DNA from: Bemisia tabaci
Taxonomy: Eukaryota; Arthropoda; Insecta; Hemiptera; Aleyrodidae
Assembly (NCBI RefSeq): GCF_918797505.1
Contig: NC_092802.1
Span: 10,001,480 to 10,065,479 of the forward strand
Reading direction: 5' to 3'
DNA length: 64,000 nucleotides
Shown here: positions 31,141 to 43,700 of the stretch, piece by piece
How positions within the stretch are numbered: the stretch's first letter is position 1
Layout: every line of letters starts with the position of its first letter
Position numbers and translations under genes: made by a program
Notes under the pieces: model-generated
What the model was told of the DNA's origin: nothing
What the model saw: only the letters and a program-made list of their open reading frames with translations
Databases searched by the model: none

Positions 31141-33178
31141 CCGGCTAAGTTTTTTAATGCTTGTTCACAGTCGAGATATTGCAAATTGGCAACACAGGGT
31201 CTTGCCCATTAAAACGCATCTAAAACAGTTTATCTACATTGAATCGAGATGTTTACCCTAGAGTCAATTATTTAAAATGGATTCAAATGGAACATATGAA
31301 ACAAATTGCAAACTTAAGGAAAATATAATGAGAAAATACTAGGATGAAGGCCGGTGAGCGCTCCCTGAGAAAACAGTAAAATGTACACAGGGTGGCCCAA
31401 AAATGAGTCCACCCCATCTAAAACTGTACCCAATTCATATTTTGAAACGAAACTTTAAAGATGTTTATAAATCAATATAAGTTCCTTTTTGGGCTCCAAA
31501 AGTAGCTGGCACTGATCCATGATCATCCTCTAAGTTTCGTTTCAAAATATGAATCAGGTAAAATTTCAGAGGGGGTCGACCCGACCTTTTGGACCTGCCT
31601 CTGTTAGTTTTTCCCCTTTTTTGTTGGAAAAGTTAATTTTCCGTAGTACGATTGCGTTTTAAAGGTAACTTCTCTGCAGACACTTTGAGAAAGAAGCGTT
31701 CCCTCAGGAAAAGGGAGTGAATTAAAATATAAGTATTATACTACCATATCGATGGCGAAAGTGCAGAAGTGCGTCGGAAACACGAATCGGAACACGAGTC
31801 GGAATACACGATTTTCCGGGAGATTAAAAAAACTGCCTACATTCCTCTTTATTGTTAGTTAATGGGTAAAATGTCTTGAGCATAGCAAGAATAAGATGCT
31901 TTTTCTGACTCCGTCAGCATTTTGAATACTTTTTCGGACTGTTAGAAAATGCGGCAGAATTGCCGCACTAAGGTAATTTGCCGCGTTTTCAGCACTAAGA
32001 ATAAATTGACACTTCATCACGAGATACGCATTTTTGCAATCAGTGTTTTAAAACTGTTGTTGGCGAATTTGGATCACTTAAAGACTGAAAAAAAAGTTTC
32101 AGGCTTACAATTCCTTATTAGATAAGCTTTAGTTTGATCTCATGTGGCCATTGGCCAGATCAAGTATTGTGTGATTGGAAAATGGCATTTGATCACGAGA
32201 TGCGCATTTCTGCTTTTATTAGCGTTTTGAACCTGATTTTGATCATTAATATTAAAATAGAGTTTATTCATACTTAAAACTTGTTCAGAAGCTTTAGTTG
32301 ATCCAATACCGTGAGTCATCAATAAGTGAATCAGAGAATTGGCTTCCTTGAGTAACTTTTACATCATAGGTAGGTAACAAGACAGTGCAGAGTCTCTAGA
32401 ATATATCGTCTCTGCTTGGACCCTCAAAAAATTTTATAGGTAATGCTTTTTTTTCTATTTTTCCTCCAACATTTTGGCATATTTACCGTTAGAAACCTAC
32501 AACCATCTATATGTATTCGTTATATACAGTGCCCGTAGAAACTCGGAGGACATCCATGCTCCATTCATCCACGCTCTCCGCCTTTCAATGGACCAGTGGA
32601 CAAAGTGCCTTCTCTTCAATTTTGGTTATTCAAGGTTCATCGACGAAAGCTCATTTTATCCGTACGAAACTTATTGAATTCATAACCACTTTTGAATAAG
32701 TTGCGATCTTGTAAACGGTGACTCCCTCAGTTTTGCATGAGAATACAATGACCAAAGCAAGAAGACATAATAAAAACTACGATCTGAACCAAGAGTTTGG
32801 GCTCTCTCTTTTTAAATAAGACTTACAGAAAAAAATCAGAAAAAAATCTTATTGTTAAATAATCAAAATAATATTCTTCGGGCATTTTTCAAAACTACGG
32901 CTCGATTTAAGACTCCAAAATTATGAACATTTTTGGTCAACATCAATGTATGTACTTACATGGCCACTCACATAAAGTAGAGAAGAGCGCCTTCAACCCA
33001 CTGCGTAATCTCAATGCTAAATTCTGACACCACTATTCGTGCGTCATGACAGTCAATTTGCAACGCCGGCTAATTGAAGGCGAATCATTAGCCCAGGCAA
33101 CAAGGTACGAATTTCAGCAATGTGCTACGTAATTTTTAGTGAGCCGAACCTCCGGGGGTGCCCCACTTGGCATCCAAT

Positions 33179-33730
33179 AGACCACTAGACACGGTACAAA
33201 ATGAGGCATTCTGATACATGTTTTTCAACTAAAATTTTACGTAGATCACGTTTCAAGGAACGAAAATTACTGAAACTAACTCCTAACCAAGATATTCCAT
33301 GTTTCTTGACGCGTGAATTCAAACTTCTCGCTCATGAAAACTCAAGGGTCTGCGTGAGTCAAGTCGCACATTAATCGTTACCGTGGCAGTCTCTGCGATA
33401 CAAAAATTTAGTATAGCCTCAATCATGATGCTTTGGCTCAGCTATGGTAAATTGTTTACACTTTGAACAATAAAGGGTGGGAAAGGAACAATGCTGGCTT
33501 GAGAAGCCTGCTGAAACCCTTGTAAGGCGCGATTTGACTCACGAAAAGTTTTGTGTTTCTTGTGACTGGGGAATTCAATAATCCCGTAACTGATGTAAAA
33601 CGGAAACGTTACCTGCTCATTTAGGAGTTGATTTCAGTAATTATTGATGCAAGAATCGTGCTCTACGTGAAGTTTTACTTGTAAAACATGTATCAGAGTG
33701 CTAAAAATACGTATTTTGTGTAGTGGTCCA
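33179..33730. mobile_element. ~550-bp TIR element GGACCACTAGACAAGG, copy 3
   Basis: Diverged copy (AGACCACTAGACACGG / TTTTGTGTAGTGGTCC) with the same arms as the other copies. A right half only is at 33933-34106. It interrupts a small GC-rich repeat (CCCCACTTGGCATCCA at about 33160, 34128, 34166). Confidence 0.75.
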
Positions 33731-33932
33731 TTACCAAACCAAAAGTTCTCCGGATGGCTCCGCTCTGCTCAAAACGCATAAAGGCGCCGAGAGACAACTA
33801 TTTCGACTCTCGTGTATTGTGGTGAAGTATCACAGTATTTGAAGGCTTTTTGAATCTGGCATATCTTCAATCGCAGATATTTTGGCTTGTGGTTTTCGGA
33901 CATAGGCAATCTCGACTTGCGAGAGTAATGAG

Positions 33933-34106
33933 GTTCTTGTGATCGGGCAATTCAAATATCCCGTAAACAATGTATAGTAAAAACGTTTATATCTTAGTTA
34001 GGAGTTAATTTGAGTAATTTTCGATGAGAGAATAATTTTTTTCGTGAAATTCTGCTTCTAGAACATGTAACAGAGTGCTTAAATTCGTACCTTGTCTGGT
34101 GGTCCA
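33933..34106. mobile_element. Half copy of the GGACCACTAGACAAGG element
   Basis: Only the right arm is present, ending TACCTTGTCTGGTGGTCC. The left part is missing. Confidence 0.65.
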
Positions 34107-34469
34107 TTGCCCAGCCTCCGGAGATGCTCCACCTGGCATCCAAGAAGTCCAACTTTCAGGGGTACCCCACTTGGCATCCGAGCAGCCCAACCCCCCGGGG
34201 GCTGCCCCTTCTGACATCCAAGTGCTCCCCTAGTTGTCCAAGGGTCCCGTTCATTTCCGCTTCACTAGAGGTACCCGCTAGGGCGCGGCTCGCCATATCA
34301 GTCATGTTGGAATATGTATGCGCACTATTTGCCAAGTGGGTCAATTAGTGAAATAACTAAGACGCCTAAAATTGAAGTATTTATAGCTATCGCTTGAAGC
34401 AATCGGAATTTTGGAACAAAAAGTTACATTAGATTAATGAGGGGAAACAGGCCGATGCGCGGAAATGCA

Positions 34470-34734
34470 TATCGACGGTGAAACTACCAAACCACGTATC
34501 TCGGTTTGCGACGTCGCAGACTTCCTGTCATACTTTATTTTTTAAATGAAAAACTACTAAACGTCCAGTCTTGAAAATTTCTGTGATTTTTCCTCTTCGT
34601 GCCGAGAAAATTCTGTGAAAAGTTCAAGAAATGATATTGATTTGGTCTACTTCAAAAAAATAAAATGCGAGCGTAGATTTTTAAACACCGCAAACGAGAT
34701 ATGTACGTGCTTTGGTAGTTTCACCGTCGATATG
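34470..34734. mobile_element. MITE, CGACGGTGAAACTACCAAA family, copy 2
   Basis: CATATCGACGGTGAAACTAC and GTAGTTTCACCGTCGATATG are perfect inverted ends. The interior (CTCGGTTTGCGACGTCGCAG, CACCGCAAACGAGAT) matches 5346-5606. Confidence 0.8.
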
Positions 34735-35114
34735 TCGGTTATAATATACGTCCAAATTAAAATTACCGGACCATCCCTCAGGGACAGAGCCGGATTAAGG
34801 GGTGGCCACGTGGGCCGGGGCCCATGGCAGCAAATTGTGCAATCTTTTTTAATGTAGGTGTCAAAATAAGAGAAAAAAGTCGGATTCAGAAAATAAATTA
34901 CAGACGAGAAAGGAAGACAAAATCTCTAATTTTCTGAGAGTAATAGTACGGTGATTTCTGATTTTGCCGTCTTTTGGTGATATAAGACACAGCTCCTTTA
35001 ATAATTATAGTCGAGTTAAGAGAGAAACCAAACACGCAATTTGACCTGGAGCGGAGCGGTGCAGAGATCAATGATAACGAGGACTAAGATGAAAAGGAGA
35101 AGCCATCGGCGCGG

Positions 35115-35370
35115 CGGCGGCGATCGGCATGAAACGCATAGCGCCTACAAGACTGCATGAATACTTCACGCATTGCGTCCAACACACTGCGGTCAGCAGG
35201 GTCAGTAGCAGTCGGCTTGAAACGCATAGTGCCTGCAAGACTGCATGAATACTTCACGCATTGCGCCAAACAGTGCGATCAGCAGCGGTCGGCGTGAAAC
35301 GCGTAGCGCCTACAAGACAGCACGAATACTTCACGCATTGCGCCAAACACAGTGCGGTCGGCGCAGCGGC
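35115..35370. repeat. Three tandem GC-rich repeats, 77-88 bp
   Basis: GAAACGCATAGCGCCTACAA...CATGAATACTTCACGCATTG is repeated at about 35131, 35219 and 35296. It shares TACTTCACGCATTGCG with the GC-rich hairpins at 1575, 28328 and 48225. Confidence 0.75.
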
Positions 35371-35788
35371 GGAAGTTAAAATTATTGACCACATTTATGT
35401 TTGTTCTTTCATAATTTTTTCGTTTGTTTATTATAAATGGAAGGCCTTGTCCAAACAGGGATGGCTTTACGGAACTTAACTTTCGCGCAAAGCAGAACGA
35501 GATACACATTTCTGCACTAAAGCCCGAGATACGCGAAAACAGTTTTACTGTTTTAGGTGACTTCCCGATTTTTTTTACTGTAGTCTCGTACTGGCGGATA
35601 TACACGACATCTTCAGCAGCACGTTTATGCAGCTAACTAAAAACTGTCAAAAATCGAGGTACGCACTTCTGCATACATTCATCATCGATATATGTAATTA
35701 TTGTAACCGGCACAATTGCACATAATTATTATGTTTTTCATGAATTAAATAGAATAAAACTAGGAAAATTATTACTAAATTCTTGATA

Positions 35789-36036
35789 CGCTAGAAAAAA
35801 AAAACACATTGGATCTAGAGTCCGGACTCTTAAAAACATCGACAAGAAAAAGTAGGTACTCTTGATTCAATCAGAATCTCGCTTAAATCAAGAACCAAGC
35901 CTCTTAATATAAGCGGATTTCGTTTTGATTCAAGCGAAAATCTGATTGAATCAAGAGTATTTTTTCTTGTCAATGTTTTCAAGAGTCTGAACTCTAAATC
36001 CAATGTTTTTTTTTTTTTTTTTTTTTTTTTTCAGTG
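35789..36036. mobile_element. Palindromic MITE, TCTAGACTCTTGAAAAC family, copy 2
   Basis: ACACATTGGATCTAGAGTCC ... GACTCTAAATCCAATG with poly(A)/poly(T) ends and TA on both sides (35787-35788, 36037-36038). The right T tract is expanded to about 26. Confidence 0.8.
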
Positions 36037-37510
36037 TATAGTTTTCAGCGCTGCATCGAAGCGAACGATGGCACCACAGCGAGAGACTTTCGTTTGATTT
36101 TCCTCCCATATGAATGTTCCTCTCACCCTAACGGCACAAAGCCTTGGCTCCGCACGTCATACTCCACTCTTTTTTTTGAGAACATTAGAAGAGATCGATC
36201 ATTAAAATGGGACGTTCCCCGATACATTACACATAGAGGCACCGTTTTTAGATGATGATAGACATTTTTTCAGCAAAAAACTAGAATCGTTCTATGCACG
36301 TCACCATAATCACCCAACCTACGTCGAACATCCGAGCAAGGAGAGGAGAGTGGATAGGTTATTGCGCGAGAGATCGCTGTTAATTGAAAAACCACTGGCA
36401 AAAAAATCGCATAGCAACGCCGATGGATGCCGCGAATTAACTCGTCAACTGAGATATGTCCCGCGCGCGCGCTGACGAGTATACTCGTCAAATGAGCAAC
36501 TCTTATGTATGTTTTTAACAATCTAATAGTTTTTCGTTACACTCTGTCTAATCAAGATTGTCCTATGAAACATTCTCTCAGTCAGGAAACAACTTTTGAG
36601 TCTGAAGTTGAACTCTCAGTCAGAAACAACAATTTTGATGCGCGTTTTATTTTGCCGTGAGCAGAAAGCATTTCATCCAGTTTGCAGAAAATTTAACAAG
36701 TTTTAACTTTGGAGATAACCAACTTTGTCGTCAGATCAAGCTCTCGCCGATCACAGGCCCTATTCCGCCATAAACGCCGATTTTAAGCCATTTTTGCAAA
36801 ATTTGGCAACTTTCGGGCAACAATTTCGTGATGAAAAGTTGAAATTCGGATTCAGCGTCAAAAATTACTCAGGAAACTCTTGGAATTAAGGCTACTCTGC
36901 GTTTTTGAAGGCTAAAATGTCCATCTGCCTGGACTCAACAAGCGTCTTTGCTCTAAAAAGCTGTTCACAAAAATGGCCATACGTAGCAAAGAAAAACTTT
37001 CCATGCTGGGTGGACGCGGAATGAAAGGAACTGTCGATTAGACAACTTTTTATTCAAATCAAAATACAGCCTTTTTTTGATATTTGCGGATTTGTAAAAA
37101 TTGATGAATTCAAAAATAAAAATTGGTAACAATGTATGTTAAAACTAACAGAACACTTAAAGCATGAACGTATCTTTAAACTGCGCATTTTTAAGCCCAA
37201 ACCGCGACTTCATAGCTAAATTTTAATGGCACCTACGAAATTTTCGCGTTTCTAACTCGGCAACGATGTAGCGCGCGCGGCGAATTTTTTGTGGACTTGC
37301 CATTGCTAGAAAAAGGCGTGTCCTGTGAAAGGGAACAACATATCCAACTCCGGGCAAATGTAGGGGCATCCAAAACGCCGCTTTTGAATAATCCTCTTTG
37401 CAGTGTTCGTGGAACATTTCAGCCTGACCTGTCTCGAAAGCTATTTCCACTGTGCGTCGGAACGCTCGGGGAAATCACTAGCTCGAACGGAAACAGGATC
37501 GTTTAAACCT

Positions 37511-37620
37511 ACACTGTTCGTGCCGACCGTGGTACTGTTTGTACTGTTCGTGCAGACCGTGGTACTGTTCGCACTGTTCGTGCAGTCCGTGGTACTGTTC
37601 GCACTGTTCGTGCAGTCCGT
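37511..37620. repeat. 30-bp minisatellite next to the gene C start
   Basis: A 30-base unit (GGTACTGTTCGCACTGTTCG then TGCAGTCCGT) is present three full times at 37531, 37561 and 37591, after a partial unit from 37511. The unit length is a multiple of three, so frames stay open across it. It ends 24 bases before the start codon of gene C. Confidence 0.9.
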
Positions 37621-37644
37621 GGGCAAGACTGAAGCGTCCGTGCG

Positions 37645-37782
37645 ATGACTGTAAGTGTCCGGTTGATGTTGGTCGTTGCTGTGGCTATCCATCTGCTTGT
37701 GTTGGTAAAGAAGAGTTCACAGATCAGTAGGTCACCTTACGTGGATGATGAATATCGAACGGTGCGGGATAGAGGTCCGGGG
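37645..37782 (+). CDS. Gene C exon 1: signal peptide and short pre-segment
   Basis: 46 codons ending CCGGGG|GTAAGG. MTVSVR is followed by a hydrophobic run (LMLVVAVAIHLLVLV), then KKSSQIS, a credible signal peptide. PYVDDEYRTVRDRGPG matches gene B. The start sits only 24 bases after a 30-bp minisatellite, so the 5' UTR may contain repeat DNA. Confidence 0.84.
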
Positions 37783-40700
37783 GTAAGGATACAACTTATA
37801 AAGTCGTCAAGATATAATTTATTTAACCCATTCACTCTTTATTTTGTTTACCCATTTTTGTGTGTTTTTTCTATTTATAATTTTCTTATGTATAGGTATT
37901 CTCAGTGAAACTGCAGAAAAACGCATATCGTTTGCAATGTTTCAAATCAAAAATCTTCGCTCCCATTTTATTTTATCAAGGGAGACCAATTGAACAGTTC
38001 TATTTGAAATGTTTACAGAATATTCTCTGTTCAGAGTAGAATAATTTAAGGATGAGATTTTAAGTAATTTTAATTCAGAAAAGCAGTTTTAACAGGAGGC
38101 CTACGCTAACGAAAAAGTATGGAAAATTTTACTAGGAATATTGCGAATTCTACTTTATTTTTGACAAAATGATTCTGGAGGCTTGAGATGACCAGCTCTC
38201 TAGTAGCATTTACCGTCATTTTGGTAAATGTGATTAGTCACAGTCATTGCTATCATAGTGTCTGTCGGTGATTATCATACTCATATCATTGTCACTCAAA
38301 CCATAGTTTTTTCCGTGTGAAAATGGACCACTAGACAAGGCACGAATTCAAGCATTCTGATACATGTTTCTTAAACAGAATTTCACGTAAAACACGATTC
38401 GCGCAACGAAAATTACTGAAACTAACTCCTAACGAATATATTAACCTTTTCATTTCACATTGGTTACGCGGATTTTGAACTGCCCGCTCACCCGAAATTC
38501 AAAGCTCTACGTGAGTCAAATCGCGCACTACAACGGTTTCAGCAAGCCTCTCAATCAAGCAATGTTCATTTCCCTCCATGTGTTGTTCAAACCATAAGCA
38601 ATTTGCAATAGCTGAGCCAAAGCGTCAAGCTAGAGGTTGCCAGATTTTTATATCGCAAGAGACTGTCATGATAAACGTTTAGCGCGCGATGTGAATCACG
38701 CAGAGCATTGAGTTTTCATGAGCGGTTGGTTTGAATTCACACATCAAGAATCATTTAATATCTTCGTAGGGAGTTAATTGCGGTAATTTTTGTTGTGCGC
38801 ATCGTGTTCTACGTGAAATTATAGTTAAGAAACATGTATCAGAATGCTGAAATTCGTACCTTGTCTAGTGGTCCATTGAGGTATATATTTTTTGGCAGTT
38901 TCACCGATATCTACACGCTATTTTTGTTGGAACGATGCCTCATTTAACCCGTGATTCCGCAATCAATTTTTTTATACCAGTGGCGTGGCGTGCTTTGCAA
39001 TAAATCGATTCATCTGTCATTTAAACCTATGGAAAAATATCTATAAAAAGAGTGTTCGTAACGAATACCTCAATAATCGATTCTTTACCATAACTTCAAA
39101 TGGAGAAATATCGGTAATCGATCATTTACGCCACGCCACTGTTATATACCCTCTTCAAAGCTTCAAAGCCTGCCATTAATTTGATCGCACTTTTTTAGGT
39201 GTTTTTTTGGGAGGGGGAGGGGGGGCATAAACTAGCTTAATGAGCTTATGAATGTCAAATAAAAATCCTCATCTCTCACTCCTGCTTTTGACTCGCAACT
39301 CAATTATTGGTATGCTGTTTTCTTACACGATCCGTGATCCGTACCAGATTGACCAAAATGACAAGTAGCCGTCACTATCGAGCTGACACTCACTTGCACC
39401 AAAATCCAACTCCCCGCCTATGGTATACTGCCGTGCTAAGGAAAAACGCCGTATCAACCTTCAGGCATTGCCATATTTAGGATTGAACGGGTCTAAAAAA
39501 TACCAAAAAAAACTAGTGTAGCCAAAAGTGGTAACTTGCCGAGGTACCAAAATGTGAAGCGTGACGACATAAAAAATGATGAGAAAAGATAGAGAGGTTT
39601 GAATGAAAAAAGAGAGGAGGGAGGAATTTGAATAAGGATAAATGAGAGACAAGTGAAAAAAGCCGCGGCGAGCCCAAATTGCCTTGGCTTGGAAATTTTT
39701 GGCGCGTTAGAAAGCTGAGAGTAGTGGATTTTTAACGCTTCTTACATATTTTCTTTATCTATTTTAGCTTAGGAGATATTGAATTGGTGAAATTACTTTC
39801 TGAACGCTCGTAAATTCGTCGAAATGTTGTCTGCAAATAACCTCATTCTCACATGTATATGCTTCAGCCAAGCGTCCAGTTCAAGCTAACGTCTCCGTTG
39901 TAGAAAATGATCAAAATTGATCCAGTTTACAGGCGTATCGATTAAAATCCAAAACATGGACACTCATACTTCTGGAATCGGAGGGACGTATATTTTGAAC
40001 TCAAAAATCTATGGTGTATCTCAAGTTTCTGTAAAGGACTTTGATCGAAAATTCCTCGTAAAGGTCAAAAGTTTTCATTTTGTCTTCGCAAAAAAAATTT
40101 TTTTTTGGGGGGGGATGCAATATCAGGAATCAAGAAGGACGACTTAGGTCTTGTAGTAGTTACCCTTTTAGCTACGCCTAAGAAAATATCTGTGAGATAG
40201 CATGCCTGAGAAATTCATGGAAAAGTAATTTGTCATTTTTCCAATGTAGGCCCGGACTAAGAAATTACTGAACAATCCGGAAAAGTTATGGCCCAAAGCA
40301 GCAGTCATTTTCAGAATCGATGACGATTTAAGTAAGTTCATTTTTGTTTTTATTTTGTGTAAGTTTTAGCACGATGAACCATTTCATACAGAACAAATCC
40401 CTCCCAATCTTTTCTCGCCCTCCTTTGAATGGACCACTAGACAAGGTACGAATTTCATCATTCTGGTACAGGTTTCTTAACCAAAATTTCACGTAGAACA
40501 CGAAGGGCACAACAAAAACTACCGAAATCAACTCCTTACGAAGAAATTAAATGATTCTTGACGAGTTTGACGAAAACTTACGTTTCATGTGTTGATACCA
40601 ATATTGCTAAATACTATCGCGGGAGCTTTACCGCACAAGAAAATGACTTAAAAGGTTGAAAGTTAAATTGTTTACTCACTTGCATGTTTTTTTTAATTAT

Positions 40701-43700
40701 TTTTCATCTGGTTTTACTCGGCGTACTGACCGAAACGCGTCTGCGGAAAAATAATTAAAAAAACGTGCGAGTGAGTAAACAATTTAACTTTCAACCTTTC
40801 AAACCAATATTGCTGTCTGGAGAAAGATAAAACGACGAAATGCCGGAGAAAATGTTGTTATTTTTTTTTTTTTTTTTTTTTTTTTTTTGGAATCACCCAT
40901 TTATTTCATCAGCTCCAATCCTCTCAAAAATCATGAGAGGATGAAAATCTTGAGGCAATTTGTCTTTCAAACTCAACCCTAAAAAATTTAATGGGATCAG
41001 TCAAGTCGATTTTCACCGTATTACAAGATCAAATAATCGTAGAGTTGTTTCGATGAATAATAGACAAACTCATTCAGGAGATTATGTCGACTAGTTTTCC
41101 AAACAATATAAAGTTTATTGCGAAACCTGCTAAGTCGCTGGGGGAGATACTTATAGTTTCGCACGTTGGCTATCGATATTTAATCCAGTGGCGTGGCGTG
41201 AATTGCGATGTATCGATTGTTATGCCATTTAAACCTATGGTAAAGAATCGATTATTAAGGTGTTCGCTGCGAACACCCTGCTTATCGATCCTTCTCCATA
41301 GGTTTAAATGACAGATCAATCGATACATCGCGAAGCACGCCACGCCACTGGTATGATCCCCCCTCCCTACCTTTGTTGCTCCGAAAGAATACGTAGCACA
41401 GACAGGGCCAAAGTTTGAGTACCTAAATGATAAGTATTGTAATGTTTGGATATTTTTATATATTCGTCCGCTGTGAGTCTATAAAATAATCCAACTATCT
41501 CTTGGATCTTGGAAAAAAGTTAGTTAGTTAGTTAATATATTTTAAGACATTCAGCGGCGCAGGCTATTAACGTCTTAACAGAGAATTTTGAAAATGGGCG
41601 TATATAGATAATTAATGTTAAGAGTGACTTTACATACATAAATCAAATGTAGCGAGTTTAAGGAAAACACACCATACGAGTTATAGAAAAATGAGTTGTA
41701 ATTTAATTCTTTATATGAAAACGGTTGTGCAGATTTTTCTGCAAATTTCAGGGATTTTCTACATCGTGCAAAGCAAATTCAATACAATTTTCGAAGGAAT
41801 CCGCACAAACGTTCCCTCGTAAAAAATTGAATTGCCCAGGGAAATTTGGCAATAGCTGATGTGGCTTGGTTCCTTTCTGTTTAACGCGGTCCAATTAGTT
41901 TTCAATACAGCTAGTCGTAAATTTTCTCCTATCAAAAATCCTGAGTCGAGCAATATTATTTTCAACTAGTGGCGAGAACTGATAGTCGACCATCGATTTT
42001 TTCCCTCATGAAGTTATGGTACAGAATCGATTATTCAGACGCTCGTTGCGAACGCCCTGATAATCGATCTTTTTCTATAAGTTTAAATGGCATACCAATC
42101 GATACATTGCAAATCACGCCACGCCACTGTTCTGAACGTGAAAATAATCGTTAAACTGTGTCCTTTCCAGTAAGCCTCATAGGTATATGGAGGAATAAAG
42201 CTTCAAACATCTTCTTCCCGGTTGAAACTTGATCTGTCTCGGGCATTGGCGGATCCAGCAAATTGGCAACAGTGTCTTTTCTCCATTTAAACCTATGGAA
42301 ATATATCGATCCTTGGAAGGGCCAGGTGCTCCGACAAGAATCGATTATTTAGCATAGATTTGAATGGAGGAAATCCGGTGTTGCCAAATTGCTGGATCCG
42401 CCTCTGGTCTCGGCCGCGACTTGAACTCAAAGCGTTTCTCTCAAACTAGCTGCTACTACTACTAGCAAGTCGCTCTTATAGCGCTTCTGCGCGCTCTGCG
42501 ACACCCAACCGCCACCGGTAGCGATCCTGCCAGAGCTCCTTCGACAGATCGCATCTCCTCATTACCTGCCTTATTCCCTCAACCCACGATTTGGCAGGGC
42601 GTCCTCTACGTTTTCTGCCAGGGTGGACCCAATCCAGAACCTTCTTAGGCAACCTATCATCAGGCATACGTTGCACACACCATGTGCACATGTGTGTGGC
42701 ACATGTGCAACGGATGCCAAACTAGCTCCATATGTATATAAAAAATTACTATGCACAAAGGATTTGCGTACTCCACAGCCCCTTTCAGCATAACTACGTT
42801 CACATACTTCCATACTTTTCAACTGTGAAACTGCAACAGTGTGTATATGTCATTCTGTGGGCTTTGAATCATACTTTCATTGTTCTTTAAATGAGACCTC
42901 CCTTGTTTCACTCCTCTTCGGAGCAGCTTTCGTTCTGGAAATTGAAAGAACTGCAGGAAAATTGAAAATTCCAGGAATCCTCTTTGACGTCATCGTGTAA
43001 AAAAAAATGTTTTCTAGTCGATTTCAATTCAGATCGAACTTTCAAAAAAGCTTTTTCATCCTAGGCTAACTAGGTATGAACCCCCTCCCCCTTTCATGCT
43101 TTCAATGAGTCAGAGGTTCTCGTCGATGTACTTTGGAAAAAACACTATATCTGAATGGGCCTGTTGCATGCAAGAGATACAGCCGCGCGAATAGACTTTT
43201 CAGAGGTTAAATGACACGAAAATTACGATGGTCTCATTAAAAAAGTCTGAAATACACTCCTTACTGCGCAATTTGCGTTGTTAGGAACGCGCTTTTTCAA
43301 ATTTCCCGCGTCTGGGGGCAGTTTTCTAATCACCGGAAACGAGCAAACGGCGGGCTCGGTGATTTCCGGAAGATGCCGAGTCGTTGTTGTTGTTGTTATT
43401 TTTTCCTTCAGTTTGTTTACAAACCCAACGTGATCTCTTATAGTGGTCCATGTACGCTTTATGTGGTAACGAAATCGATCAACTTTTAAATATCCAACGC
43501 AATCCTTCTACATTTCATTTCACGATATCACGAGCTCCGATTTTTAGGTTATGTTGTCAGTTTTAGTTGACCGGAAATAGCCGCGAGTTGCCGTTAGAAA
43601 ACTGCCCCCAGACGCGGGAAATTTGAAAAAGCGCGTTCCTAACAACGCAAATTGCGCAGTAAGGAGTGTATTTCAGACTTTTTTAATGTGACCATCGTAA

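Larger units (their letters stand above)
28246..37644. other. Intergenic region B-C
   Basis: 9.4 kb with no recognised gene. Apart from listed repeats it contains an inverted pair at about 31429-31460 / 31530-31560 (CATATTTTGAAACGAAACTT) and AT-rich unassigned DNA at 30100-31000, 31600-33100 and 36050-37500. Open frames there are short and without recognisable domains. Confidence 0.5.

Noticed and set aside
37403..37692. Repeat proteins (LFVQSVV on plus, TTDCTNSANS on minus) over the minisatellite
   Set aside because: The frames stay open only because the repeat unit is 30 bases; there is no other sign of coding.
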